Of a DNA stretch of 36,690 bases, positions 9,667 to 19,015 are shown one piece after another. The first letter of the stretch is position 1. Every line of letters begins with the position of its first letter. The stretch covers positions 319,155 through 355,844 of the forward strand of contig CACRSC010000009.1 of NCBI GenBank assembly GCA_902651635.1, read 5' to 3'. The notes beneath the pieces are model-generated. The model was not told the origin of the DNA and ran no database searches. It saw only the letters and a list, made by a program, of their open reading frames with translations. Made by a program: the position numbers and the translations under genes. The stretch comes from Mastigamoeba balamuthi. Its lineage: Eukaryota > Evosea > Mastigamoebida > Mastigamoebidae.

Positions 9667-10479
9667 ATGGGCTCAGCCCTCGGAGTTGCAGTCATCGGTG
9701 GAACACGCGGGAGCTCGGAGAGCGAGGACGCCTCCGACAAGCTCTTCGACCGCCAGCGCAGCTTCATCAGCTTCTGCGCGCTGATGGTGGCCATGGTCCT
9801 CATCTTCAACAACAAGGACATCGCAGACCCCAAGGCCGACGAGCTCGCACAGGCCGAGGCCGGCGTCTCCACGTGGTGCCACGCCTGGAACGCCGAGTGC
9901 GCGCGCCACTCGCAGAACGCGTCCATCCTGCCCTGCGACCTGATCGGCTACCTCTCGGAGCCCTCGCTCGCGGCCGAGCTGGTCGCCCTCGTCGCCGCCG
10001 AGCCGTTCCCCAAGGGCTGCGCCGAGTACACGCAGTCGATCTCTCGTCTGGGCGTGCTGCGCACCAACTACCTCGACTGCCAGTTCGGCTCGTTCGGCAC
10101 CTCGTTCGCGGCGTCGGTGATCATTCTGCAGGTGTTCATCGGCCTGGGCGTGTTCCTGCCCAACCCCCTGGCCGGGCTGCTCAAGAAGCACGAAAGGACA
10201 GGCCCCGTCGCCCTGCGAGTCGTCCTCGCGGTGACGTCGTTCGCGCAGATGTCGTGCAATTTCGGGTACTACGGCATGTTCCGGCTCTACTCGTCGGAGG
10301 GGGTGCTGGGCCCCGCCTGCTTCGAGGGGTCACCGTTCAAGTGGTTCTTCCTCTGCTTTGGCCTCGTCAACTTGCTCAATGTGGCCCTGCTGCTCCTCGA
10401 GCTCTCGAGCCTCTACGTCAGGCCCTTCGGCAAGTGGTTCGGCAAGAAGTCCCGCACCACCGTCGTCCCTGCCCACTAG
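9667..10479 (+). CDS. Four-helix membrane protein, tandem paralogue 3 (270 aa)
   Basis: Third intronless copy of the family: MGSALGVAV start, helix 1 ISFCALMVAMVLIF followed by NNKDIADP, cysteine-rich loop, DCQFGSFGTSF, and three further helices ending in SRTTVVPAH. It is the most divergent of the three in the loop and has a visibly more GC-rich third codon position than copies 1 and 2. Nevertheless the helix-1 coding stretch (about 9760-9835) stays almost identical in DNA to the other two. Function is unknown. Confidence 0.85.
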   Translation: MGSALGVAVIGGTRGSSESEDASDKLFDRQRSFISFCALMVAMVLIFNNKDIADPKADELAQAEAGVSTWCHAWNAECARHSQNASILPCDLIGYLSEPSLAAELVALVAAEPFPKGCAEYTQSISRLGVLRTNYLDCQFGSFGTSFAASVIILQVFIGLGVFLPNPLAGLLKKHERTGPVALRVVLAVTSFAQMSCNFGYYGMFRLYSSEGVLGPACFEGSPFKWFFLCFGLVNLLNVALLLLELSSLYVRPFGKWFGKKSRTTVVPAH

Positions 10480-10631
10480 TGACCACCCTGCCCCCCGGCG
10501 GAGAGGACTGCATCGGATATTCTCCTGTCACCGGGCAATGACAAAAAATGATCATAAATGACTTCACTTTTTGTTTTCTGTAGTTCGACGCCAGAGCGAT
10601 TAACTGACAGCACTTCTTTCTGACGTGAGCG

Positions 10632-12317
10632 ATGCTCGTTGTTGTGTTCAACTGCGGCTCGTCGTCGCTCTCCTACTCGGTCTACGACGTCAGCCCCCGC
10701 GCCGGCGCCGCCCCCGCCTGCGTGGCCTCGGGCAAGGCCCACCGCGTGGCCTGCGCCGGCACCAGCGCCCCGTTCATCGAGCACAGGGCCGCCTCCTGTG
10801 GGCCCCAGGGCTCTGCCTCTGCCTCTGCCTCTGCCGCTGTCCGCGACCAGAGGCCCGGCGTCTGCGCGTCGCACGGCGCGGCGGCAGCGGCCATACTGGA
10901 GCACCTCGCGGGGGCGGGGGTCCGCGTGCGGGCGGCTGGCCACCGGTTCGCGCACGGGGGGTCGCTGGTGACGTCGCCGGGGGTCGTCAGGCCGTTTGCC
11001 CAGCAGAGGGAGCGCCTCGTGCGCTGCGTCCCGCTGGCCCCCATCCACAACAGGGCCTGCGTCGGTGCGCCGCCCGCCCTCCACCCCGGCTTCTCGTCTG
11101 CTTCCGTGTGGGTCTTCTTCCGTGGAGGCAGGGGACCTGTACGGTGCTATCTTGCTGCTGTGTTGCTCTCTCTATGCCCCTTGGGGCTGCGGTGGCATGA
11201 GGCACGCCAGTCTGGGCTTTGTGCGTTGTCCCGCCGCTGTGCTTGCAAACTACGCCATTCTCGGGTCGGAATGGCGATCCCACCTGCTGCTGGGGAGGTT
11301 ACGTGGCGATGGGCGGTGACTGACGAGGCGCGGGGGGCACACGCAGAGGTCATTGACGTGTGCAGGGAGAAGCTGGGCGACGTGCCGCAGTACTACGTGC
11401 TGGACTCTGCGTTCCACGCCGAGACCCTCGAGCCCCGCGCCTACACCTACGCGCTCCCCAGCGAGATCTGCAAGAAGGGCGGGTACCGGCGCTACGGCTT
11501 CCACGGCCTCTCGTGCGCTGCGCCTCCAATCATTTGATTTGCTTTTGACACATCCGTTTAGAGATTGACATTGAATTCGAATTCCCTGCGAATTCCAAGG
11601 TACCAGTACGTGACGGAGCAGCTCAGCGACTTCCTCGGCGGCAGCCTCGCGGGGACGAGGCTCGTCGCGTGCCACCTGGGCACCGGGGGCTCCTCTGCGG
11701 CCGCGATAGTCGAGGGCCGCAGCGTCGACTCGAGCTTCGGGTGGTCGAGCTGGTCGGGCCTCGTGATGAGCACGCGCACGGGCGACGTCGACGCCGGCGT
11801 GGCCCTCTCCCTCGTCGCCGACCACGGCATGACCCCCGCCGCCGTCGCGGACCTCTTCACCAACAAGAGCGGGCTCACCGCGCTCACCGGGGGGCTCACG
11901 AGCGACCTGCGGGACGTCTACGCCGTCGCCCACGACGCCAGCGACGCCAGAGACCCCGCGCAGAGGGCCGCGTGCGCGCTGGCGTGGGACGTCTACGTGC
12001 ACAAGCTCGTGGGGTACGTCGCGCAGCTGGCCGCGTCGATGGACGGCGTCAATTGCCTGCTGTTCACCGACGACCTGGGCTTCGACATGCCGCAGCTGCG
12101 CGAGGCCGCCTGCTCGAGGCTCGCCTGGATGGGCGTCCGCCTCGACGCGGCCGCCAACTCCGCCTGCTGCCGCGCGAGCCTCGCTGGCGGGTGCCCGCTG
12201 GCGGAGATAACCGGCGCAGGCTCGGCGGTGAGGGTCTTCGTCGTGCTCAACGATGAGCAAATCGTCATCGCCCGCGAGGCCGTCAAGCAGCTCCCGTCGG
12301 ATTTCTGGAACGAGTAA
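10632..12317 (+). CDS. ackA: Acetate kinase (438 aa, three exons)
   Basis: Acetate/propionate kinase of the ASKHA fold; it interconverts acetyl phosphate and acetate with a phosphoryl acceptor or donor. Exons: 10632-11064, 11347-11512, 11600-12317. Family active-site positions are present: Asn7 in FNCGSSS, Arg105 in GHRFAHGG, Asp164 in VLDSAFH, His197 in YGFHGLS, Arg259 in MSTRTGD and a Glu near the end (NDEQIVIA). The usual GIGEN adenosine-pocket motif is replaced by DLGFD in FTDDLGFD (355-362). As I recall, the pyrophosphate-dependent Entamoeba enzyme is also altered at this position. A Ser/Ala insert lies near residues 60-70. The first intron is 282 nt with no in-frame stop; the second (87 nt) is AT-rich and ends AAG. 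Both begin GTGCGC. The introns argue against bacterial contamination. Confidence 0.93.
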
Positions 12318-12597
12318 AAAGGAAGGGGGCGGGCAGGGCAGGCTTCTGAATCGAGCCCCCCTCTCCCCCTATCCACTTCCCCAATCGGCAAGGGGCAACG
12401 CTTGCCAAACCCAGGGTGCCAAGACCATTGCACTATTCCAGAATTCCGAGATATCGCTGGGTCCCGAAGATTTGTTGAGAAAAAGGAAACCAAGGTGCAC
12501 AGCCAGAACAGTACGAGCCCCTCTTTTTGCCAAGGGACCCCCCTCCTCTCCTCTCTCTTCTCTCGGAGCTCCACGCCGCCAGGACAGCGCCTCCCAG
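12318..12597. other. 280-bp spacer downstream of acetate kinase
   Basis: Holds the acetate kinase 3' end and presumably the promoter of the next gene. A long CT-rich stretch (about 12535-12575) lies just before the next ATG. No gene is seen. Confidence 0.5.
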
Positions 12598-14281
12598 ATG
12601 AAGCTCGAGCTCAACAACGCGGACGGGCGTCCCTTCTACGTGTTCAAGCCCTGGCTGGAGCGCGCAGGCGACCCTGAGCCCGAGCGCGCCGCTCTGGCGC
12701 TGATGCGCGGGCGCATGTACAGCGCAGCGTCGCTCGACAGGCTGCACGAGATGGGGGCTATCCTGCGGCCGCCGTTCGCCGAGGACATCATCCTCGTCGC
12801 CAAGGACGCGCCCAGGATCCTCGGGGGCTCGGAGCAGGGCTTCTGGAAGCTCCTCCAGGTTTGCCGGGTCGTTTGCACACACCAAACGCAAACGCCCAGA
12901 GCAAGAGACCCCACCGCCAACACAACAAACACAACACAGCACACATCACAACGCACGCGTCTGTCGCCCGTTTTTTCCGGTTCTTGCCCGTTTCCTCGTT
13001 CCGGAAGTGGCACGCCTGGGCTCCGCGAGGGGGTGTGCGTTGGCAGAGGCGACGGTGCACCGTGTTTGGGTCAATTGGGGGGTGTTTTTTAAGTTGGCCG
13101 ACGTTACGGAAAACCGGACCCACCACACCCACCCACACGCACCCCACCCCATGCTAACCTACCCGCACACCCCACCCCCCCACCCCACCCCCTCAAACAG
13201 AGAAGGCTCCGCCTCAAGCACGCGAGCAGGGCGCTGGACAGGAACGCGCTGCCGGTGCTCAAGGACGTCGAGCTCTGGCTGCGCGACATCTCGGGCGCCG
13301 ACCACGGCCGCTCCACTGGCCAGCAGCGGCGCAGCTTCCTCCGCCAGAATTCCGATTCGGAATCCGCGGCCCCCGGCGCCCACGCCCGCCCCGGGGCGCC
13401 GTCGCCGCGCTCTGTGTTCCCCCCGGTGCTGCTCGCGTCCTGCGGGCGCACCCCGCGGGCGGTGGCCCCGGTGCCCGAGCAGGAAACGAGCTCGTTTTTC
13501 CTGCACCTGCCCGGGAGCGACTCCCCGCAGCCCGGGACCGGCTTCTTCGGCTCCCCGCGCGTGGCCCGCGCGGCACCGCCGGGCGCCGTGGCGCGGTCGC
13601 AGATCGCGAGGGGGGCCCTGCCTGAGATCTCCAACTCGCCCGACGAGCAGCAGGGCGCCGGCACTGGGCGCGTGGGGCGGCTCAAGGAGCTGGCGGTGTT
13701 CGCGGCCACGACCGACGGGGGCAGCGGCGGCAGCGGGGCGGGGCAGCGCCCGAGGCAGTTCTTCCAGGACGGGCCTGCGGAGGAGTCGCCGAGGGAGCAG
13801 CACGAGGGCGTGCCCGTGATCCTGCTGGACGAGCCCAGGGCCCCGACCCGTACGTCCGCCTCCCTGTGACGCGCGGTAGTGGGGACCGCGATGTTGGGGC
13901 TGGCGTGGGAGTGGAGTGTCGCCAGACGCGGTCACCACACCCCATCCCCCCCGCAACCCCGCCACCCCGGCTGGTTGCCCTACGGGGGGTTTCCGGGCAA
14001 TTTCGTCGCCCGTGGCCCTGAGGGTAGCGGCCTTTGCCGACTTTTTCGCAAAGCAATTGGTCTGTGCGCCCCCTAATGCGGGGCGTTGAGTAATCGGGGC
14101 TGTTTGTTTGGCTCGCGACTCTTGCACACAGTTGCTCACCTGCATGGGGGGATGGGGATGCGTGCAACAATGTGCAGCGAGCGTGTCGCCTTCTCCAGCA
14201 CAGTCGCCGGTGGCCCAGGCAATCCCCAAGAACACGCTTCCCGGCATCGTGGAGCTGCTGAGCCTGGCGAGCCACTACTGA
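12598..14281 (+). CDS. Unrecognised Ser/Pro-rich protein, 337 aa, three exons
   Basis: Exons: 12598-12858, 13201-13849, 14178-14281; splice phases agree (0, then 1/2). The N-terminal ~115 residues look folded, with segments such as FYVFKPWLERAG, LRPPFAEDIILVAKDAP and VLKDVELWLRDISG. From about residue 130 the protein is low-complexity and rich in Ser, Pro, Gly and Arg, ending in a short hydrophobic helix-like tail, LPGIVELLSLASHY. I do not recognise the family. Both introns are unusually long for this window (342 and 328 nt). The first contains CA- and CCCAC-rich low-complexity sequence. The third exon is supported mainly by phase agreement and the clean stop, so the C-terminus is less certain than the N-terminus. 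Confidence 0.65.
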
Positions 14282-14604
14282 GGCAGCCGTGACCCCCGCA
14301 CAACACACCCCCCGCATCTTATTTTCCCTCATTTTCCCCGCTGACATCGCCCCTCCCCCATCTCCATGCCGCCCCCCTCTGTTCTGTTCTGCCTCTGTTT
14401 TTGTTTTATTAGATCCCGCAGCAAAGACCCCCCCAACAAAACAAACCACACACACACACGCACACCCACATCAATTTTGGTTGTCGAAAACAGCAGCCAG
14501 CACACTGTTCGCTTTTGATGCGACACATCCCATGGGCAACCCCGCACGGGGCCCAGCCGGCCGAGTGTTGCTGTGTCGCCTCCCGCCCGCTGCGCTGCCC
14601 CCCG
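14282..14604. other. 323-bp spacer between convergent genes
   Basis: Lies between the stop of the Ser/Pro-rich gene and the stop of the minus-strand FYSH gene. It holds a CA-rich microsatellite (about 14446-14470) and, on the minus strand, AATAAAA near 14404-14410, a plausible polyadenylation signal for the minus-strand gene. No gene is seen. Confidence 0.55.
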
Positions 14605-14940
14605 CTAGAGCACCTTGGGCATCGGCAGCTCCCAGTAGTTGGCGTCGATGTAGCCCTTGACGTCGCCCGCGCCCCCGGCGGCGTCGGCGGCCTCGCTGCC
14701 CTCGTCGAGCAGCCTCTTGATGCAGTCGGCCTCGCTGGTGGTGCCGAACGCGTGCTGGAGGTCTGCGGGGGAGGCCTTGACGCCCGACGTGTGTCGGCCC
14801 GACCAGACCACGGGGCGCGACTGGAACAGCGCAGAGGGCAGCGGCAGGCGGCCCTCGCGGTACGCCGAGAGCGCCCCCGGGGCGGTCAGCACCTCGAAGC
14901 GCCGGCCTCCGGCGTGCATGCTGACGACGCTGTAGTCCAT
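14605..14940 (-). CDS. Single-domain SBDS N-terminal (FYSH) protein, 111 aa
   Basis: Starts at 14940 with MDYSVVSMHAGGRRFEVL and stops at 14605. The pattern of a short strand, GRRFEVL, a basic/hydrophobic stretch, then DLQHAFGTTSEADCIKRLLDEG matches the SBDS N-terminal (FYSH) domain. In full SBDS this domain is followed by two more, which act in 60S ribosome maturation. Here the protein ends after one domain, like the small yeast protein Rtc3/YHR087W, which is linked to RNA metabolism. The ATG directly follows TTCACAG, so a 5'-UTR intron or a missed upstream coding exon is possible. The divergent neighbour starts 507 bp away. Confidence 0.75.
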   Translation of the reverse strand: MDYSVVSMHAGGRRFEVLTAPGALSAYREGRLPLPSALFQSRPVVWSGRHTSGVKASPADLQHAFGTTSEADCIKRLLDEGSEAADAAGGAGDVKGYIDANYWELPMPKVL

Positions 14941-15447
14941 CTGTGAATGTGAGGGCAGATAATGAGCGATTTCTCAGATAGGGAATATCTGAGGGCAGAG
15001 ATATTTGGGCACACATCATGCGCGGTGACGACATCATTCGCTGGGAAAGGTGTGACCCTGCAGACTGCGGCGCAAGGACCTGTGAGTGGGCGACGAGGGC
15101 GTCTACCCGCTGGGACCTTGGTTGCACAGGGCGAAAACGTCCAAGTCTTTCTGGGACAAATATCCAGATCGGGAGCTGCCAGAGATCGCCGTCGTTCTCC
15201 CGAGAAACGGAGCAGGAGGTGCGGGAACATCCAGGGCGCCGTTGGGCGGAGCCGTTGTGAACCTCACAGGGCCTGATGAATGTAAGGTGCATGCGCGAAT
15301 CTCGTGCACCTCTTTTACACTAAAACCTACCCGGAAGTGCTTAAATCGGTGCCACAAGCGAGCGAAGAGCTCAGTGCTCGCACAAGACCCCCACCTCCAA
15401 GCCACCACCGCCGCGCCTCACGCCCCCCCGCCACACCCCTTGCGAGC
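14941..15447. other. 507-bp divergent spacer with an inverted repeat and an unexplained open stretch
   Basis: Next to the FYSH gene it is AT-rich and carries an inverted repeat (14984-15005). From about 15018 to 15451 the plus strand has open stretches that read like protein (for example FWDKYPDRELPEIAVVLPRN near 15150), but no coherent gene model could be built and codon third positions are less GC-rich than in the neighbours. It could be a decayed gene piece or chance. Confidence 0.4.
14984..15005. repeat. Inverted repeat AATATCT / AGATATT with 8-nt loop
   Basis: AATATCT (14984-14990) and AGATATT (14999-15005) are reverse complements separated by GAGGGCAG. The loop's GAGGGCAGA is also present at 14951. 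The pair lies ~45-65 nt upstream of the FYSH start codon, so a promoter element is as likely as an RNA hairpin. Confidence 0.45.
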
Positions 15448-15674
15448 ATGAAGACCCCCGTCGCCAGACACACGCGCAAGTGCCGTGCGCAGCCTCTTTG
15501 TTCGTTTTCCGATACTTGACTGACACGTCCCCTCCCCCCCTCTGCGGATCAGCCGACTTCCAGGGCCGCATGCTCTCGCTGACAGTCACGCTGCTCACCG
15601 TGGGCTCTCTGCTGGGCGCCTTCACGTGGCGGCTGTCGTCGGTGCAGCGCGCCTCGTCCGTCGGGCCAGTTTAG
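15448..15674 (+). CDS. Single-pass membrane microprotein, 49 aa, two exons
   Basis: Exon 1 is 15448-15475 (MKTPVARHT) and exon 2 is 15553-15674. The 77-nt intron begins GCAAGT and ends CAG with a CTGAC branch site, a canonical GC-AG intron. The protein has a short polar head, PDFQGRM, then a hydrophobic helix (LSLTVTLLTVGSLLGAF) and a short basic/Ser tail. The DFQG start followed by a helix vaguely recalls the small signal peptidase subunit SPC12, but the second helix of that family is absent, so I do not assign it. Other small ER membrane subunits are equally possible. Confidence 0.5.
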
Positions 15675-16065
15675 GCCGTGCCGCCGGTTTGCCGGGTAAC
15701 AAGAAATCGCCACAGGGGAATACGAATGCGGGAGCTGCTGAGCGATTGATTTCCGGTGCCCGTTTCGCGGAGGGCCCCTGCGGTCCCTCCCTGCTTTTTA
15801 CTGCGGAGCGGCAGCACCAAACTCGCATCACACGAGCGGTTCCATACATACAGGATTGCGTGTACCATTCACCCATTCACCGAAGAGAAGACAGCCCAAT
15901 ACATACAGCACCCTTTCCCATAGAGTCCACCACGGCGGCCCGCCCAATTCCAACGCCCCGGGAAATGGTATAGGCAATGCATGTGTGCGTTGTGTAGGAA
16001 GTGAAATGCTGAGAGAGGACTATTGTCTTCGACTGGCCCCCCGCCTCTCCCTGGAGCACCCTCTC
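15675..16065. other. 391-bp spacer between convergent genes
   Basis: Lies between the microprotein stop and the CASP stop. No gene, RNA or repeat of note was seen; it presumably holds the two 3' ends. Confidence 0.5.
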
Positions 16066-18800
16066 TCAGCACGCCGGCGACGAGGCGACCTTGTAGAGCG
16101 AGATGAAGACGAGGCCGTGCAGCAGCAGCGCGTAGCCAAAGAGGGCCAGGCGCGTGGCCTTGTTCGACATGAAGAAGCTGGTGCTGCGCAGGACGATGCG
16201 CTCTGGCGCACTGAGCTCCTTGTACCGTTGGTACTTCTCCTTCCTGTTGAACACGGCGAACGGGTTCACCGCCTCCTCGTACATCTGCCCGTACTTGCTC
16301 TCCAGCTCCTCGTCGTCGAGCGCTGGCACGCGCGGCGCCTCGTACCTCTGCGCTCAGAGAGGGGCGACCGGGTCGCGAGTAAGTTAGGTGCACAGGCCAG
16401 CAAGTGTTGCACATATTCCACACCCACGAGCGCACGGGCACGCAGCGCACGCAGCGCCGCAACCACGCACCGTGCGGAGCCCCGTCGTGCGGATCTCGTC
16501 GTACGACTGCAGGTACTTGACGCGCTCGTAGAGCTTGAGGTTGTCCGCGCGCAGCGCGCGTATGTCCGCGTCGGCCCGCTCGAGCTGCTCGGACATGTGC
16601 GCCTTGTCGGCCTCGAGCTCGGTGATCTTGTCGCGGAAGCGGTCGCGCTGCCCGCAGACGATCTCGAGCACCGCGGCGGCGCTGCTGGCCTGCGGCACGT
16701 CCACCGCGGGGCCCGCGGGCGCCGCCACCGCCGCCACGGCGGGGCCCTGCAGCGGCGACGCGGCGTCGGCGAGCACGGACCTCGCGGGCGCGACGCCGCG
16801 CGAGAGCTGGTCCTCGAGGCGCTCGATCAGCGAGCGCATGCGCGCCGACTCCTCGGTGGCGGCCTGCAGCGACCCCCGGAGCTGCTCCGACTCGCCCTCG
16901 AGCTCCTCGATGCGCGCGCGCATGCGGATGGCCTCGGTCTCGAGCCTCCGGTTCCTGTCCTGCAGCGCCTGCTCGATGCTCTGCGCAGACGCCGAGCTCC
17001 CGGCGCCCGCGGAGCCCTCGGCGGGCGACGACGACCCGCCGACGTCTGCGGCGCCCGCGAGGACCTTGTACGTCTCGAGGTCGCGCAGCAGCGCGATGAA
17101 CTCGGACTGCGAGGGCCGCGCGGCCTTGAGCGACTCCTTCTCGGCGCGCTCGGCGTCGAGCTGCGCGCGCAGCTGCGCGAGCGTCGACTCGTGGTCGGCG
17201 GCCTCGCGCGTGGCGGCCTCCTCCGTCTTGGCCAGCTGCTTGGCCAGGCGCTCGACCTCGATGCCCTGCTGCGCGTACTTCATCTCGAGCTCCACGAGCG
17301 CCGTCTTGTCCGAGTCGCTGCCGCTGCGTCGTCGCCTGTCAGTGCCGGGCGCGCTTGTGCGCTGTGCTCTCGCAACGCACCTCGGGGCTCCCGAGGAGCT
17401 CTCTGCGCGGGCACGCTGCAGGCTCTTCTCCAGCCCGTGGATCGTCGCGTGGCACCGCTCCAGCTCCGCGGACACCATGTCGAGCTCCGACTGCTTGGCG
17501 CTGACCTGCGCCTCTGCGGATGGGACAGAGAGCGAGAGAGAGCGAGAGAGAGAGAGAGAGAGCGAGAGAGACACACAGCAGAGTCAGCGCCGCTGCCGGC
17601 GTTCGCCCAAGGAGCAGCAGAGAGACGGCACCGCATGTGGACTTGATGTTCAGCAGCGTCGCCTGGGCGTCCTGGTGCGCCTTGGTGGCCCGCGCGACGT
17701 CCTGCTGCATCTGCGACACCGACAGCTCGAGCTCCGCCTCGCGCTCCCTCGACGCCGCAAGCGCGCGCTGCGCCTGCTCCGACTGCGCGCGCTCCTCAGC
17801 CCTCGCCCTCGCCTCGTCCTCCAGCTGCCGCAGCCAACAGCAGCACGCGCAGCCCGCAAGGCGCTCGGGTCAGGCAGAGCGAAACGCGCCAGGGAGACAG
17901 AGACAGAGAGACAGAGACAGAGACAGAGAGATAGAGAGACAGAGACAGAGAGAGAGAGAGTACGCAGGGCGCACGCGCTGCTGGAAGTCGCGGAGCTGCT
18001 GCTCGAGGCGGCGGACGGTGACGCCCTGGTTCTGCAGCTCCGAGAACTCCTGCTGGTAGCCCTGCAGCTCGTCGCGCAGGCGCTTGTTCTCCAGCTCCAG
18101 CTCCGCCACCCTCTGCGTCCTCCCGCGGTCGTCCTGTGCGCCAGGGGGAGGGCGAGGGGGCTCAGTCCGTGGGGGGAGGAGGGCGCTGGCGTGCGCACCG
18201 CGGCGTTGAGGAGTACGGGGCCGACGTCTGGTATGCCCAGGAACGCCTTGTAGGCCTCGGCAAAGGCGGCCTCTGCCTGCTTGCTCCGCCTCAGCACGCT
18301 GTCGATCTCCTCCTGGCGGCCGCACAGCAGAGGGGGCGCGCACACACACAGCCCCCCGCAGCCGCACCGCCGGTCAGTGCGCGGGTCCCCCCCCTCCCAC
18401 AGCAGCGGGCCGGAGCCGCGCGCACCTGGTACATCTTGAGGAGGCCGTCGAGCGTCGCCATCTTCTTGTCCTCGGGCGACTTCTTGAACTCTGCAGACGT
18501 GCACCGCTTTACGCCCGATTCCGCAGCCCCCAAAAGCGGTCTCCGCGCGTACCGGGGGAGGGGAGCAGGGGGAGAGGGGAGGCGCACCCTGCGTGCCCTT
18601 GACGAGGCGCTTGCGGGAGGCCGTGCTGGCCTCGCGCGTGTCGGCGATGCTGGCGGCGTGCTTGTCCAGCTGCTGGCGCGTGCTGTGCAGGTCAAACGCT
18701 GCGCGCAGGGGGGTCAGGGGGGCACGGGGTGTGCGGGGGGTGGCGCACAGGCCCATTCGGCCGCGAGGGCCTCGACTGTCTTGAGGTTGCCCTCGGCCAT
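16066..18800 (-). CDS. CASP homologue, Golgi coiled-coil membrane protein (657 aa, nine exons)
   Basis: CASP is a golgin-like tail-anchored protein of the Golgi that takes part in intra-Golgi vesicle tethering. Exons (minus): 18800-18749, 18698-18588, 18490-18426, 18312-18199, 18133-17975, 17824-17632, 17513-17381, 17335-16471, 16347-16066. The N-terminus carries family signatures: SFDLHSTRQQLDKHA, TASRKRLVKGTQEFKK and LLKMYQEEIDSVLRRSK. The middle is a long coiled coil with a Gly/Ala/Ser-rich break. The C-terminal CASP domain shows IVCGQRDRFRDKITELE and DNLKLYERVKYLQSY, then YEEAVNPFAVFNRKEKYQRY and a tail anchor, LFGYALLLHGLVFISLY. Length is normal for the family. All eight introns are GT-AG; seven of them begin GTGCG. 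Introns 5 and 6 contain CTCTGT-type simple repeats. Confidence 0.95.
17521..17575. repeat. AG-rich simple repeat in CASP intron 6
   Basis: Plus strand is GAGAGAGCGAGAGAG-like; on the coding (minus) strand it is a CT-rich tract just before the 3' splice site. It may act as an extended pyrimidine tract. Confidence 0.8.
17897..17960. repeat. AGACAG/AGAG simple repeat in CASP intron 5
   Basis: Plus strand shows repeated AGACAGAGACAGAG units; the coding strand reads CTCTGTCTCTGT just after the 5' splice site. It is similar in type and coding-strand polarity to the repeat in the GPC acyltransferase gene intron. Confidence 0.85.
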
Positions 18801-18846
18801 TGCGCTGCTTTTCCTCTGTTTCTATCTCGGTTTGGATTTCTCAGAA

Positions 18847-18854
18847 GATATAAC
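18847..18854 (-). promoter_or_regulatory. TATA-like element upstream of CASP
   Basis: On the minus strand GTTATATC lies 47-54 nt before the CASP start codon, in the 215-bp divergent spacer shared with the FANCB-like gene. The position suits a TATA box. On the plus side, TCTGATTTTTTATTTT at about 18981-18996 lies ~35 nt before the other gene's ATG. Confidence 0.35.
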
Positions 18855-19015
18855 TGATGAATCTGGGGCAATTCGAGCTCCACCAGGAACTCCCAGGAAC
18901 CTCCTCTCAAGCGTGCCCTGTGTGACTAGAGTGAGACTCCTCCCCAGATATCACTGGGAGATCCTGTGTGTCGCTGTTGGTCTGATTTTTTATTTTACAG
19001 TAATCTTGGGAATCA

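Noticed and set aside
11065-11346. 94-residue insertion in acetate kinase
   Set aside because: It can be read in frame, but has a GTGCGC donor, CTGAC branch and CAG acceptor, lies in a conserved family region and reads as low-plausibility protein.
10632-12317. Bacterial contamination, because of acetate kinase
   Set aside because: Two spliceosomal introns with the window's own donor type interrupt the gene, and flanking genes are eukaryotic.
15856-18253. Long plus-strand open frames (about 570-600 codons)
   Set aside because: Antisense to CASP, whose minus-strand exons carry clear family signatures.
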